From: Paenibacillus daejeonensis DSM 15491
GTDB lineage: Bacteria; Bacillota; Bacilli; Paenibacillales; Paenibacillaceae
Reading direction: 5' to 3'
Length of the DNA stretch: 64,000 bases
Assembly: GCF_000378385.1 (NCBI RefSeq)
Contig: NZ_KB899664.1
Location: forward strand, 365,777 to 429,776
The notes under the pieces are model-generated. The model did not search any database. It saw only the letters and a list, made by a program, of their open reading frames with translations, and was not told the DNA's origin. The position numbers and the translations under genes are program-made. Below are positions 24,459-31,820 of this stretch, in pieces. Position 1 is the first letter of the stretch; each line of letters begins with the position of its first letter.

Positions 24459-25036
24459 AGCGTGCGAAGGGGCACATTATTCGCTGGGCAATCATTGTGG
24501 TAATGGGAATTATCGTACTCGGAGCCATGACCTCCTTCGCACTTACGCCAGAGCGCGGGATCAGAGAGTCTTTGCTCGGGATGAATCTGCCGGTTGAGGT
24601 GGAAGCCGTTTCTGTTATTGATGCCGGTGGCATTCATGCGGTCGTGTTTTGGGATGAAAAGTATCAGATGTACCACCATTCCTTTATGAAGCAGGTGCTT
24701 GGCCTGTTCTGGGAAGCGCGTGGTGGAGGATTCGGTACTAAGCCGCAGGAGGAGTGGCAGATTAAGTTCGGGGAAGGCTACTCTACACAAGGGTCGCGTG
24801 CGTATCATTATGTGATTGGCTGGATTAATGACCACGAGGTTGCTACAGTGGAGGTATTGTGGCGAGATGGGACGCTGGAACAAATGGAGCCTGCCATGGG
24901 CCGAATTATTCATTTTGCTAGAGAAGGCGAAGCGGGATCCAGCTCTTGGATGGTTGAGGAGTTATATGCTTATGACCGTAACGGCAATCGGCTCTACACA
25001 TTGGATAACATGAATTATTTCGCTGCAGCCGAATAG
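24455..25036 (+). CDS. Membrane-anchored protein of unknown function
   Basis: A 193-residue protein with an N-terminal helix (IIRWAIIVVMGIIVLGAMTS) and an external domain rich in aromatic and acidic residues, ending NRLYTLDNMNYFAAAE. It overlaps the preceding gene by four bases (ATGA), which implies a two-gene operon of paired surface proteins. It shares the one-helix-plus-outer-domain design of its neighbour but shows no clear sequence similarity to it. No family is recognised. Three 40-bp tandem repeats follow its stop codon. Confidence 0.65.
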   Translation: MKRAKGHIIRWAIIVVMGIIVLGAMTSFALTPERGIRESLLGMNLPVEVEAVSVIDAGGIHAVVFWDEKYQMYHHSFMKQVLGLFWEARGGGFGTKPQEEWQIKFGEGYSTQGSRAYHYVIGWINDHEVATVEVLWRDGTLEQMEPAMGRIIHFAREGEAGSSSWMVEELYAYDRNGNRLYTLDNMNYFAAAE

Positions 25037-25047
25037 AAGGCCTATAG

Positions 25048-25160
25048 TTCCGAAGCGAGCTTCCTTTCGGAAAACCTAAGCTAATGCTTCCGAAGCTAGT
25101 TTTCCTTCGGAAAACTTAAGCCTATGCTTCCGAAGCTAGTTTTCCTTCGGAAAACTTTGA
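25048..25160. repeat. Three tandem 40-bp hairpin repeats
   Basis: TTCCGAAG starts at 25048, 25088 and 25128, exactly 40 bp apart, each paired with CTTCGGAA or a close variant about 17 bases later. Each unit is a small stem-loop. The array lies in the 136-bp gap before the next gene. A single unit is nested in the repeat at 61743-61945. Confidence 0.88.
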
Positions 25161-25172
25161 GGAGAGGTGAAC

Positions 25173-25460
25173 ATGGAATCTGTAATCGCTACGCTGCCTT
25201 ACTATAAAGTAGAGCGCAATGTCGACAAGCTGTCCATCTGCACCGTGGTGCACGAGCATGAGATGCATCTGTGCGATACGTGCCTGCGCACCGCGCACAA
25301 GGAAATTCCGATTGACTCACTATTCGATATCTCATACCGCCGAATGCGAGGTGCAGATGGCATGCTGTATCTACATACGGATCAAGGTATTGTCTCCTTC
25401 ACGCTCAAGGTGGACCCCTGTGCTTTTATCGAAGCGTACCAGAGGTTGGTGGGCAAGTGA
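25173..25460 (+). CDS. Small protein of unknown function
   Basis: A 95-residue soluble protein. The ATG at 25173 has GAGGAGAGG about 7 bases upstream; an in-frame GTG at 25167 overlaps that site. It has two closely spaced cysteines in HLCDTCLRTAHKE and a second half alternating hydrophobic residues (YLHTDQGIVSFTLKVD), which could be a small PH-like beta barrel. No family is recognised. It follows the pair of membrane-anchored proteins, separated only by the 40-bp repeats, and may be co-transcribed with them. Confidence 0.65.
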   Translation: MESVIATLPYYKVERNVDKLSICTVVHEHEMHLCDTCLRTAHKEIPIDSLFDISYRRMRGADGMLYLHTDQGIVSFTLKVDPCAFIEAYQRLVGK

Positions 25461-25711
25461 AGCTTGAAAGTTAGTTGTCCAACTTATTGTCTTCGTCCGC
25501 GTCACAGTCGCTATGTAGCTGACTGAAGGCGCGGGCTTTTATTCGTTTCGAGTAACGCGATTAGTCTACATCGGCCGTTTTGGCTTGTGAGGGGTGGTGC
25601 AACGGGAATTAACCTGTGTCGCAAGGACAGGTGGACAGGTGCAACTGTGTAATACAGCGAGCGGAGGTTTATGAGAGGGTGAAAGGGTCGCTCCTTCTTT
25701 CTTCTGCTAAA
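25461..25711. other. Intergenic, no feature recognised
   Basis: About 250 bases with no convincing gene. GACAGGTGGACAGGTGCAACTG near 25625-25646 faintly resembles the CTAACGGCC repeat units, but it is too diverged to call. Confidence 0.4.
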
Positions 25712-25886
25712 GACAAAAGTACACTTAAAAAGCGCCAAAACGATGATTATCCGGCTCGTAAGGACAAAAATACAGTTAATACGCCGGGAATATCCATATA
25801 TTACTATAAATAAACGGATTAGTTGTACTTTTGACTTTAACTCTTCAGGATCGCTATGAATTTAGGATAATAGTGGTACTTTTGTC
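25712..25886. repeat. Symmetric forward-forward-reverse-reverse 51-bp repeat element
   Basis: GACAAAAGTAC (25712) and GACAAAAATAC (25763) are direct copies 51 bp apart. GTACTTTTGAC (ending 25835) and GTACTTTTGTC (ending 25886) are inverted copies 51 bp apart. All are symmetric about 25799. The geometry is that of the 10639 and 62831 elements, although the sequence differs. The unit GTAAGGACAAAAATACAGTT partly matches CTAACGGACAGGAACGCAGC at 62881. Confidence 0.8.
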
Positions 25887-26141
25887 GTTAAGGCTCGGGC
25901 GGAGATGGTCTGGACCATCCCCAATCATCCCCGTCCCTTAGGATCAATTGTCCCTCGGCCATCATGCTCCCAAACCTCGTGGATTTCAGCACAACGCGCT
26001 TTTGGTGATATCCTCCGTACTTAGCTTTCGCATGGGAAGTACGCTTAATTTGCACCGCCACTTGCCAGAGAGCGTGGGCGAGGTGCACCTGCGCCGCCAC
26101 TTGCTATGGAGCGTGGAGCGAGGAATATCCATCGCCATAGG
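25887..26141. other. Intergenic, no gene recognised
   Basis: About 255 bases. TTGCACCGCCACTTGCCAGAG and TGCGCCGCCACTTGCTATGGAGCG form a diverged direct repeat around 26048-26113. No reading frame looks real. Confidence 0.4.
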
Positions 26142-26166
26142 AAAAACCGGCGGTGATAACCGCCGG
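26142..26166 (-). terminator. Terminator of the ABC uptake operon
   Basis: On the minus strand CCGGCGGT (26166-26159) pairs with ACCGCCGG (26154-26147) around a four-base loop, followed by TTTTT. It lies about 80 bases after the binding-protein stop codon. Confidence 0.9.
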
Positions 26167-26243
26167 CAGCCTATGGAGTCAGGTGAAGCACCGATATAGC
26201 CCTCACCTGAGCCTGATTTTACAAGCCCCTCAACATAACTCAA

Positions 26244-27917
26244 TTAGTATCCCAGCTTATCCTTCGTTTTCTCGAAAATATCGTTGGCCATCTGTGTGTA
26301 GCGCTCGCTACCGTTGGCTTCGACTTGGGCAGTGTAGGTGGCCCAGTTGTCGAAGCTCTCCTGGCCGGTGATGAAGCGCAGGGTGCTCGTCTTCACGAAG
26401 TCCATGAGTGGAGTCGAAATCAGATTCATTTGCTCACTCTCCTCCGGCGTTGCCATGATAGGCGGTGCCAGCTTGCGCGGTTCGCGGGTTGAGAGAATGC
26501 GGTCAAAATAGTCTTTTTCACCCTCGGTCATCTTGGAGAGCTTCAGATCAGTCGAACCGCCATAGGCAAACATGCCGTTGGCAAAGCCGTAATCGACGTT
26601 CAACTGCTTCGATGCGCCTTCATTCATCCCGTTGTAGTAGATGTCCGAATTCAGGACGATCTTGCCGTCGCCGTCACGGGTGAAGGTTTCGCCTTCGACA
26701 CCCCATAGGCTAAGCGTCTGGCCTTCATCCGAATACCAGAACCAGTCAACAAAGCGCAGCAATTTGATGAAGCCTTCTTCGCCTAGCTCATTCAATGCAT
26801 TCTGGCTGACCATGACGCCATTCTCCAGGCGCGACGTCTCGATCTGCTGCATGCCCTTCGGACCGCCCGGCTGCACGATCATATACAGCTCGGCACCAGG
26901 GTCCTGCATCTTGGAGCGGAAGTCGGATAGCTGCTGATAATTGCCATTGATGACGAAACTGTCGCCCTTGAAGAACTTGGCCTGCGCCGTATCATTTTCC
27001 TGCGTGAAGGACTCAGGGTCCATCAGGCCGTCCCGGATGAGCTTGTTGAAGTACTCCAGGTAAGCTTTGAAGTTATCCGACGCATTGGCAAAGGTAAACT
27101 GTTCCTGATCATGGTCAAAATACAGTCCATTGGAAATGCCCCAGCCCGCGGTCACCCCATATTGGACAGCCGTAATGTTCAGCGATGACTCGCCTTGGAA
27201 CTGGTCAGAGAACACGTAAGGCTTGCCTGTGTGTTCCTTCACCTTCTTGAGCACCTCGTAGAAATCTTCATATGTCCAATCCGCTTGTTCTGCGAGGACA
27301 TCGATGCCCGCTGCCTCGAAAATATCCTTACGGATGATATAAGAGTATCCGCCACCCGCAACCTCCCACATGCCAGGAAGGACGTAATACTTTCCATCTT
27401 CCCTCAGCTTGGACTTGAGGTCTTCTTCCATGCCCCAATCCTTCACGGCTTTCATATAGTTCGGCATATATTGCACCCAATCGCTGATCGGTACGATTTG
27501 ACCACCTGCCACGAAAGCGGATTCATCATACGTTTTGGGAATCAGGTACGGCGCATCGCCGCTGTTCACCAGCAGGGACTTTTGGTTATCGTATTCGGTC
27601 CGGGCCGTAATCGACAGGTCGAAGGTCACATTCGTCTTCTCTTGGATCGCGCTCCACAGGCGCCAGTCTTTGCTATAAGGGTAATTCTCATGGTCGCTGT
27701 ACATCATGGAGTAGGTTACCGGTTCTGTGGAATGAAACGTCTCGTTCTCTCCAAACGTATAGTCCGCTGCTTCATCGCCTTCGGTATTCGTCTGTCCTGT
27801 CTCGCCTGCGGGCGGGTTGGTGCCAGGACTAGCAGGCTCATTCGAGCTGCAGGCCGCCATCACCACAAGCATCAGCGACAGCATCATCAGTACCGCAGTG
27901 TTACCCCATCTTTTCAT
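26244..27917 (-). CDS. ABC transporter solute-binding lipoprotein (LipO/YtcQ-like)
   Basis: A 557-residue lipoprotein. The signal peptide ends in the lipobox VMAAC with lipid-modified Cys23, followed by a Ser/Pro/Thr/Glu-rich tether. The rest is an extracellular solute-binding family 1-like domain of the large type used for oligosaccharides or polysaccharide fragments in Paenibacillus and Bacillus. The start follows GGGAGG. It is last in the minus-strand operon after the two permeases, separated from them by 229 bases that contain a structured repeat. No ATPase gene is present; such importers share an MsmX-type ATPase encoded elsewhere. The substrate is unknown. Confidence 0.9.
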   Translation of the reverse strand: MKRWGNTAVLMMLSLMLVVMAACSSNEPASPGTNPPAGETGQTNTEGDEAADYTFGENETFHSTEPVTYSMMYSDHENYPYSKDWRLWSAIQEKTNVTFDLSITARTEYDNQKSLLVNSGDAPYLIPKTYDESAFVAGGQIVPISDWVQYMPNYMKAVKDWGMEEDLKSKLREDGKYYVLPGMWEVAGGGYSYIIRKDIFEAAGIDVLAEQADWTYEDFYEVLKKVKEHTGKPYVFSDQFQGESSLNITAVQYGVTAGWGISNGLYFDHDQEQFTFANASDNFKAYLEYFNKLIRDGLMDPESFTQENDTAQAKFFKGDSFVINGNYQQLSDFRSKMQDPGAELYMIVQPGGPKGMQQIETSRLENGVMVSQNALNELGEEGFIKLLRFVDWFWYSDEGQTLSLWGVEGETFTRDGDGKIVLNSDIYYNGMNEGASKQLNVDYGFANGMFAYGGSTDLKLSKMTEGEKDYFDRILSTREPRKLAPPIMATPEESEQMNLISTPLMDFVKTSTLRFITGQESFDNWATYTAQVEANGSERYTQMANDIFEKTKDKLGY

Positions 27918-27986
27918 TGCAAAACCTCCCTGTCTAATTTCAAAACTATATATAACGGAGTATTAGGGCAGGGTTAAGTAGCCAAA

Positions 27987-28107
27987 GAGAATGAGTCAGT
28001 TCTGGAGAAGCGTAGCGCTCGCCTTTGTCCCGGGATTTCACCCCCTACAGGGGTTATCAATCCAAGAAATCTGGGGACAACAGCGATCGGAAGAACGACT
28101 CATTCTC
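27987..28107. repeat. Structured intergenic repeat, copy 2
   Basis: Outer arms GAGAATGAGTC (27987-27997) and GACTCATTCTC (28097-28107) are perfectly complementary. Inside are AGCG-TAG-CGCT, the stem TTGTCCC..GGATTTC with GAAATCTGGGGACAA, and the apical CCCC-TACA-GGGG hairpin. The core is nearly identical to 51336-51428, but the outer arms are unrelated in sequence. It lies between a permease gene and the binding-protein gene of the same operon. Confidence 0.85.
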
Positions 28108-28146
28108 AAAGGCATACGTACCTAGCCATTTTTCCGGTTATATCGT

Positions 28147-29013
28147 TTATCCTTTTACCGATCCGATCATCATGCCCTGAACAAAATAGCGCTGCACGAA
28201 CGGGTAGATGCAGATGATGGGCAGCGAGGTGAGAACCATCGCCGTCGACTTGACGCTGGCGGCGATCTGGCTGGTCTGCTCGGACGAGGCCCCAATCTCT
28301 GTCGGACTGACCGCGTTGTCGATAATCTGCTTCAAGTAGAGGGCGATCGGCCACTTCTCCTTGGACTGAAGGTAGAGCGAGGGGCCGAACCAGTTGTTCC
28401 ACATGCCTACCATCACAAACAGCATAATCGTCGCTAGGATCGGCTTGGACAGTGGCAAGACAATACGGGTGAAGATGCCGAATACCCCGAGACCGTCGAC
28501 GCGGCCAGCTTCCTCGACTTCATTGGGCAGACTGGCGAAGAACGTCTTCATCAGGATGACGTTGAACGCACTGATGGCGCCGGGAATGACGATTGCCCAG
28601 ATGGTATCGCGCATGCCCAGCGTTTTGGCGACGAGAATATAGTTGGGGATCAGGCCGCCGCCGAAGTACATCGTGAAGAGCACGAACGGGATAAAAAACT
28701 TGTTGAGCCGCAGCTTAGGCTTGGACAATGGATACGACATCACTGCTGTCGCTGCTACTGCAATGAACGTGCCCAGCACCGAGTAGAGTATCGTGTTGCC
28801 ATAATACCGGAAGAAATCCGGTTTGCTGAGGATCACCTCATAGGTCTGGGTAGTGAACTCCACCGGATAGATGCTGACCTTGCCGGCATAGATCGCCGCT
28901 TCCGAGCTGAACGACTGGGCCACCAGGTAGAGAAACGGATACAAGGTGAAGGAGACGACCACGAGCATGATCAGGGTGTTGAAGATATCGAATAGACTAA
29001 TACGCTTCGTCAT
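28147..29013 (-). CDS. Carbohydrate ABC transporter permease (LplC/YtcP-like)
   Basis: A 288-residue inner-membrane permease with six predicted helices and the EAA loop EEAGRVDGLGVFGIFTRIVLP that contacts the ATPase. It ends FVQGMMIGSVKG, typical of the MalG/LplC branch. It starts 15 bases after the partner permease gene, with AGGAGC upstream. With its partner it forms the membrane channel for an oligosaccharide recognised by one or both neighbouring lipoproteins. Confidence 0.94.
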   Translation of the reverse strand: MTKRISLFDIFNTLIMLVVVSFTLYPFLYLVAQSFSSEAAIYAGKVSIYPVEFTTQTYEVILSKPDFFRYYGNTILYSVLGTFIAVAATAVMSYPLSKPKLRLNKFFIPFVLFTMYFGGGLIPNYILVAKTLGMRDTIWAIVIPGAISAFNVILMKTFFASLPNEVEEAGRVDGLGVFGIFTRIVLPLSKPILATIMLFVMVGMWNNWFGPSLYLQSKEKWPIALYLKQIIDNAVSPTEIGASSEQTSQIAASVKSTAMVLTSLPIICIYPFVQRYFVQGMMIGSVKG

Positions 29014-29028
29014 AGGGACGGCTCCTTT

Positions 29029-29964
29029 CTACCATAGGCTGGATTGCGTCGTGCGCTTGGATAATTCATTGGCGATAGTGACGAGGATAAGGCCGATGAT
29101 GCCCTCGAACAAGCCAACGGCCGTCGCATAGCTGAAGTTACCGCCCGTGATGCCCATCCTATAGACATAGGTAGAGATGACATCGGCGGTTTCATACGTC
29201 AGCGGGTTGTAGAGCAGCAGGATCTTCTCAAAGTTGGAGCTCAGAATGCTGCCGATATCCAGAATCAGGAGCACCATAATTGTCGGTAGGATGCCGGGAA
29301 TCGTCACGTGCATGGCCAGCCGGAGGCGGCTGCCACCATCGATCTTGGCTGCTTCATACAGCTCGGTATTAATACCGGTCATGGCTGCCAGGTAGAGAAT
29401 GGTGCCCCAACCCAGGCTCTGCCAGATACCGGAGGAGACATAGATCGTTGGGAACCATTCAGGCAGGGAGATGAAGGCAATCCGCTCATAACCAAGCCAC
29501 GCCACCAGCGAGTTGATGGGTCCCGTCAGGGAGACCATCTCTTTGACCATCCCCGCGACGATAACGATGGAGATGAAATGGGGGAGATAAGAGACGGTCT
29601 GCACGAACTTTTTCCATCGCATCTTCGTAATTTCGTTAAGAAGCAGGGCGAATCCGAGCGTCAGTGGAAACTTGACGACCAGGTAACTCACGCTCAGGGT
29701 CAAATCATTGAAGAAGGCCCGCCAGAAGGTCGGATCCTTCATGAACATCTCAAAGTAGGTGAAGCCCACCCACTCCGAGCCCAGAATGCTGGGACCGCCC
29801 CGATATTTGCGGAAGGCGATCACGTTGCCGATCATCGGCATGTACTTGAAAATGACAAAGTAAATGACGGGGATCACCAAAAACGCGTAGAGCTTCCATT
29901 CCTTGCGGACGTGCTTCCACAGCGGCGTGGTGTCCGAGAGTTTGCTGCGAGCCTGCGTGGCCAT
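29029..29964 (-). CDS. Carbohydrate ABC transporter permease (LplB/YteP-like)
   Basis: A 311-residue permease with six predicted helices, the long N-terminal extension of the MalF/LplB branch (WKHVRKEWKLYAFLVIPVI), and the EAA loop YEAAKIDGGSRLRLAMHVTIPGI written in two parts: YEAAKIDGGSR and LRLAMHVTIPGI. It is the first gene of the permease-permease-binding protein operon. A terminator after the upstream binding-protein gene lies between them, so this operon probably has its own promoter in 29965-30160. Confidence 0.94.
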   Translation of the reverse strand: MATQARSKLSDTTPLWKHVRKEWKLYAFLVIPVIYFVIFKYMPMIGNVIAFRKYRGGPSILGSEWVGFTYFEMFMKDPTFWRAFFNDLTLSVSYLVVKFPLTLGFALLLNEITKMRWKKFVQTVSYLPHFISIVIVAGMVKEMVSLTGPINSLVAWLGYERIAFISLPEWFPTIYVSSGIWQSLGWGTILYLAAMTGINTELYEAAKIDGGSRLRLAMHVTIPGILPTIMVLLILDIGSILSSNFEKILLLYNPLTYETADVISTYVYRMGITGGNFSYATAVGLFEGIIGLILVTIANELSKRTTQSSLW

Positions 29965-30160
29965 GTCGTTATCACTTCCCCTGCGAATATTTGCCCCGGC
30001 TCCGGGAGACGTCTTGATGCCGTGCTTGCTTGCTCCCCCAATGTAACGGAGAGGTCGCTGCCGCTCAATGTGCAGAATGAGAAATGATGTACAGGATCAG
30101 TAAAAACCGGGGGTTGATCTTGAAATCAACAGGCAAAATCCTTAATCCCGGCAAAAAAAA

Positions 30161-30190
30161 CAAAAAAAGACCTCCCTGCTAGGGAAGGTC
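30161..30190 (-). terminator. Terminator at the end of the upstream binding-protein gene
   Basis: On the minus strand GACCTTCCCT (30190-30181) pairs with AGGGAGGTC (30177-30169), followed by a seven-base T-run. The stem begins inside the stop codon of the lipoprotein gene. It separates that gene from the permease operon, perhaps with partial read-through. Confidence 0.9.
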
Positions 30191-31799
30191 ATCGCTTCAT
30201 ATAACGTTCATAGGCCGCTTGCTTGATCTCCAGCACCCGGTCGATACCGAGCAGTCGCAACTGATTCACCATGCTGTCGTAGGCCTCAATAGATTCCTCG
30301 CCCAGAATGATGCGCAATTCCGCATCTTGTACATAGTCTGCGATGCCATCCATCAGGGCGGAGAGCTCACTGGCCTCCTCGGCTGTAGGGGTAATGGGAG
30401 GAAGCAGATGCGTTTCATGCCGGGTGTGCCGCCAGATATCGGGTGCCCCATGGGTCGCCTCGAACTTCCAGATCATTTGGGAGTCACGCTGAATCATCGG
30501 GAAATTCGTCTGATGCGCATATTGCAGCATCACTTGGTCACTGGACAAGCCCTCGGGGTTGTCCAATACCAGGTCGGTGTAGGTCGGTTGGCCACTGTCC
30601 ATCGTATAGGTCAGTCCCTCGATGCCGAACGTGTTCAGAAGGTTGCCCTCCTCCGAATAGGCGTAATCCAGCCAGCGTACCGCCGCTTCGAGATGCTGGG
30701 TGGTCGCCTTAATGGCCGCAGAGCTGGTGCCGGCATACGCATTATCCAACTGGCCGAACTTGGGCAGTTCGCCCTTCACGAGCGTTGGGTAGGGTGCGGC
30801 GGCATAGCTCGCGCTCGTTCCCGCGGCTTGCGCGGCGAGATTGTACTTCTCAATATAGGCGTGCCAGCCGATGGTTGCGCCGCTGACTCCGCTCATGATC
30901 TTCTGGTCTACGGTACGGATGTCGATCACGGCAAAGTCCGGGTCAATCAGCCCTTCTCTATACCATTGACTCATCGTGGCCAGATAGTCCCGATACCCGG
31001 GCTCAAGATAACCGTAACGGACCTGGCCCTCTTCGACGTAGAAGTTGCCCATCACGCCGAAGGCTCCAGCAAACCCGGCAGTTCGCTCTCCCATGAATAG
31101 TGTCCGCAGCGTCAGCGGGGAGGAGGCTTTCTTATGCTGCTTGAATGCCTTCAACATATAGTGCCATTCATCGATGGTCGTAGGGAGAGGGAGTCCCAGC
31201 TCCTCCAGCCAGTCGGTTCGCACTATCGGGCCGCCATAGACGCGGCCGGACTCTGAACGGATGAACGGGAAGGCATAGTAGAGTCCACTATCGGTCTTGA
31301 CCATTTTGTCGATCTCAGGATGCTCGGCCAGCACTCGCTTGAAGTTGGGGGCATAGCGATCGATGACATCGTTGAGCGGAAGAATGTATCCTTGCTCAAT
31401 CGCTTTCTCGGGCCCGCCCGGATAAGCCAGCCAGTTGTTCATAAAGATATCCGGCATGTTGCCGGAGGCAAGCAGATATTGAAATTTGCTATCCTGAATC
31501 GGCACACCGCCCAGATGGCGGATGGTGATCCCGGTTCGTTCCTCATAGACATGATCGATCGGACCGCGGTTGGGCGCAGCAATGTCGGGAAACTCGTTCA
31601 TGAGCGTGAGCTTGGGTCCGTTGGTCATGGGATACTGGAAAGGCTCTGTCACCGAGCGATCGGCATCCTCCGATTCGCTCTGGTGATTTCCCGTCTCCAC
31701 CGGTTCCGGACTGCCGAAGCAGCCGGACAACAGCAGGGCGGAGAGGAGGAGAACCAGCCAGCATGCACGATGATTGGTGAGGTAGTTGGCATCTGGCAT
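30189..31799 (-). CDS. ABC transporter solute-binding lipoprotein
   Basis: A 536-residue lipoprotein with lipobox LLSGC (Cys27) followed by an acidic tether, then a large extracellular solute-binding domain. It is related in layout, but not closely in sequence, to the lipoprotein at 26244-27917. It begins 21 bases after the YesN-like regulator gene and ends in a strong terminator, so regulator plus this gene form one unit. Two binding proteins flanking one permease pair suggest either two related ligands or one protein acting as a sensor partner for the membrane-bound regulator. The choice cannot be made from sequence. Confidence 0.88.
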   Translation of the reverse strand: MPDANYLTNHRACWLVLLLSALLLSGCFGSPEPVETGNHQSESEDADRSVTEPFQYPMTNGPKLTLMNEFPDIAAPNRGPIDHVYEERTGITIRHLGGVPIQDSKFQYLLASGNMPDIFMNNWLAYPGGPEKAIEQGYILPLNDVIDRYAPNFKRVLAEHPEIDKMVKTDSGLYYAFPFIRSESGRVYGGPIVRTDWLEELGLPLPTTIDEWHYMLKAFKQHKKASSPLTLRTLFMGERTAGFAGAFGVMGNFYVEEGQVRYGYLEPGYRDYLATMSQWYREGLIDPDFAVIDIRTVDQKIMSGVSGATIGWHAYIEKYNLAAQAAGTSASYAAAPYPTLVKGELPKFGQLDNAYAGTSSAAIKATTQHLEAAVRWLDYAYSEEGNLLNTFGIEGLTYTMDSGQPTYTDLVLDNPEGLSSDQVMLQYAHQTNFPMIQRDSQMIWKFEATHGAPDIWRHTRHETHLLPPITPTAEEASELSALMDGIADYVQDAELRIILGEESIEAYDSMVNQLRLLGIDRVLEIKQAAYERYMKR

Positions 31800-31820
31800 A
31801 CTTTACACCTCCTATTGTGT

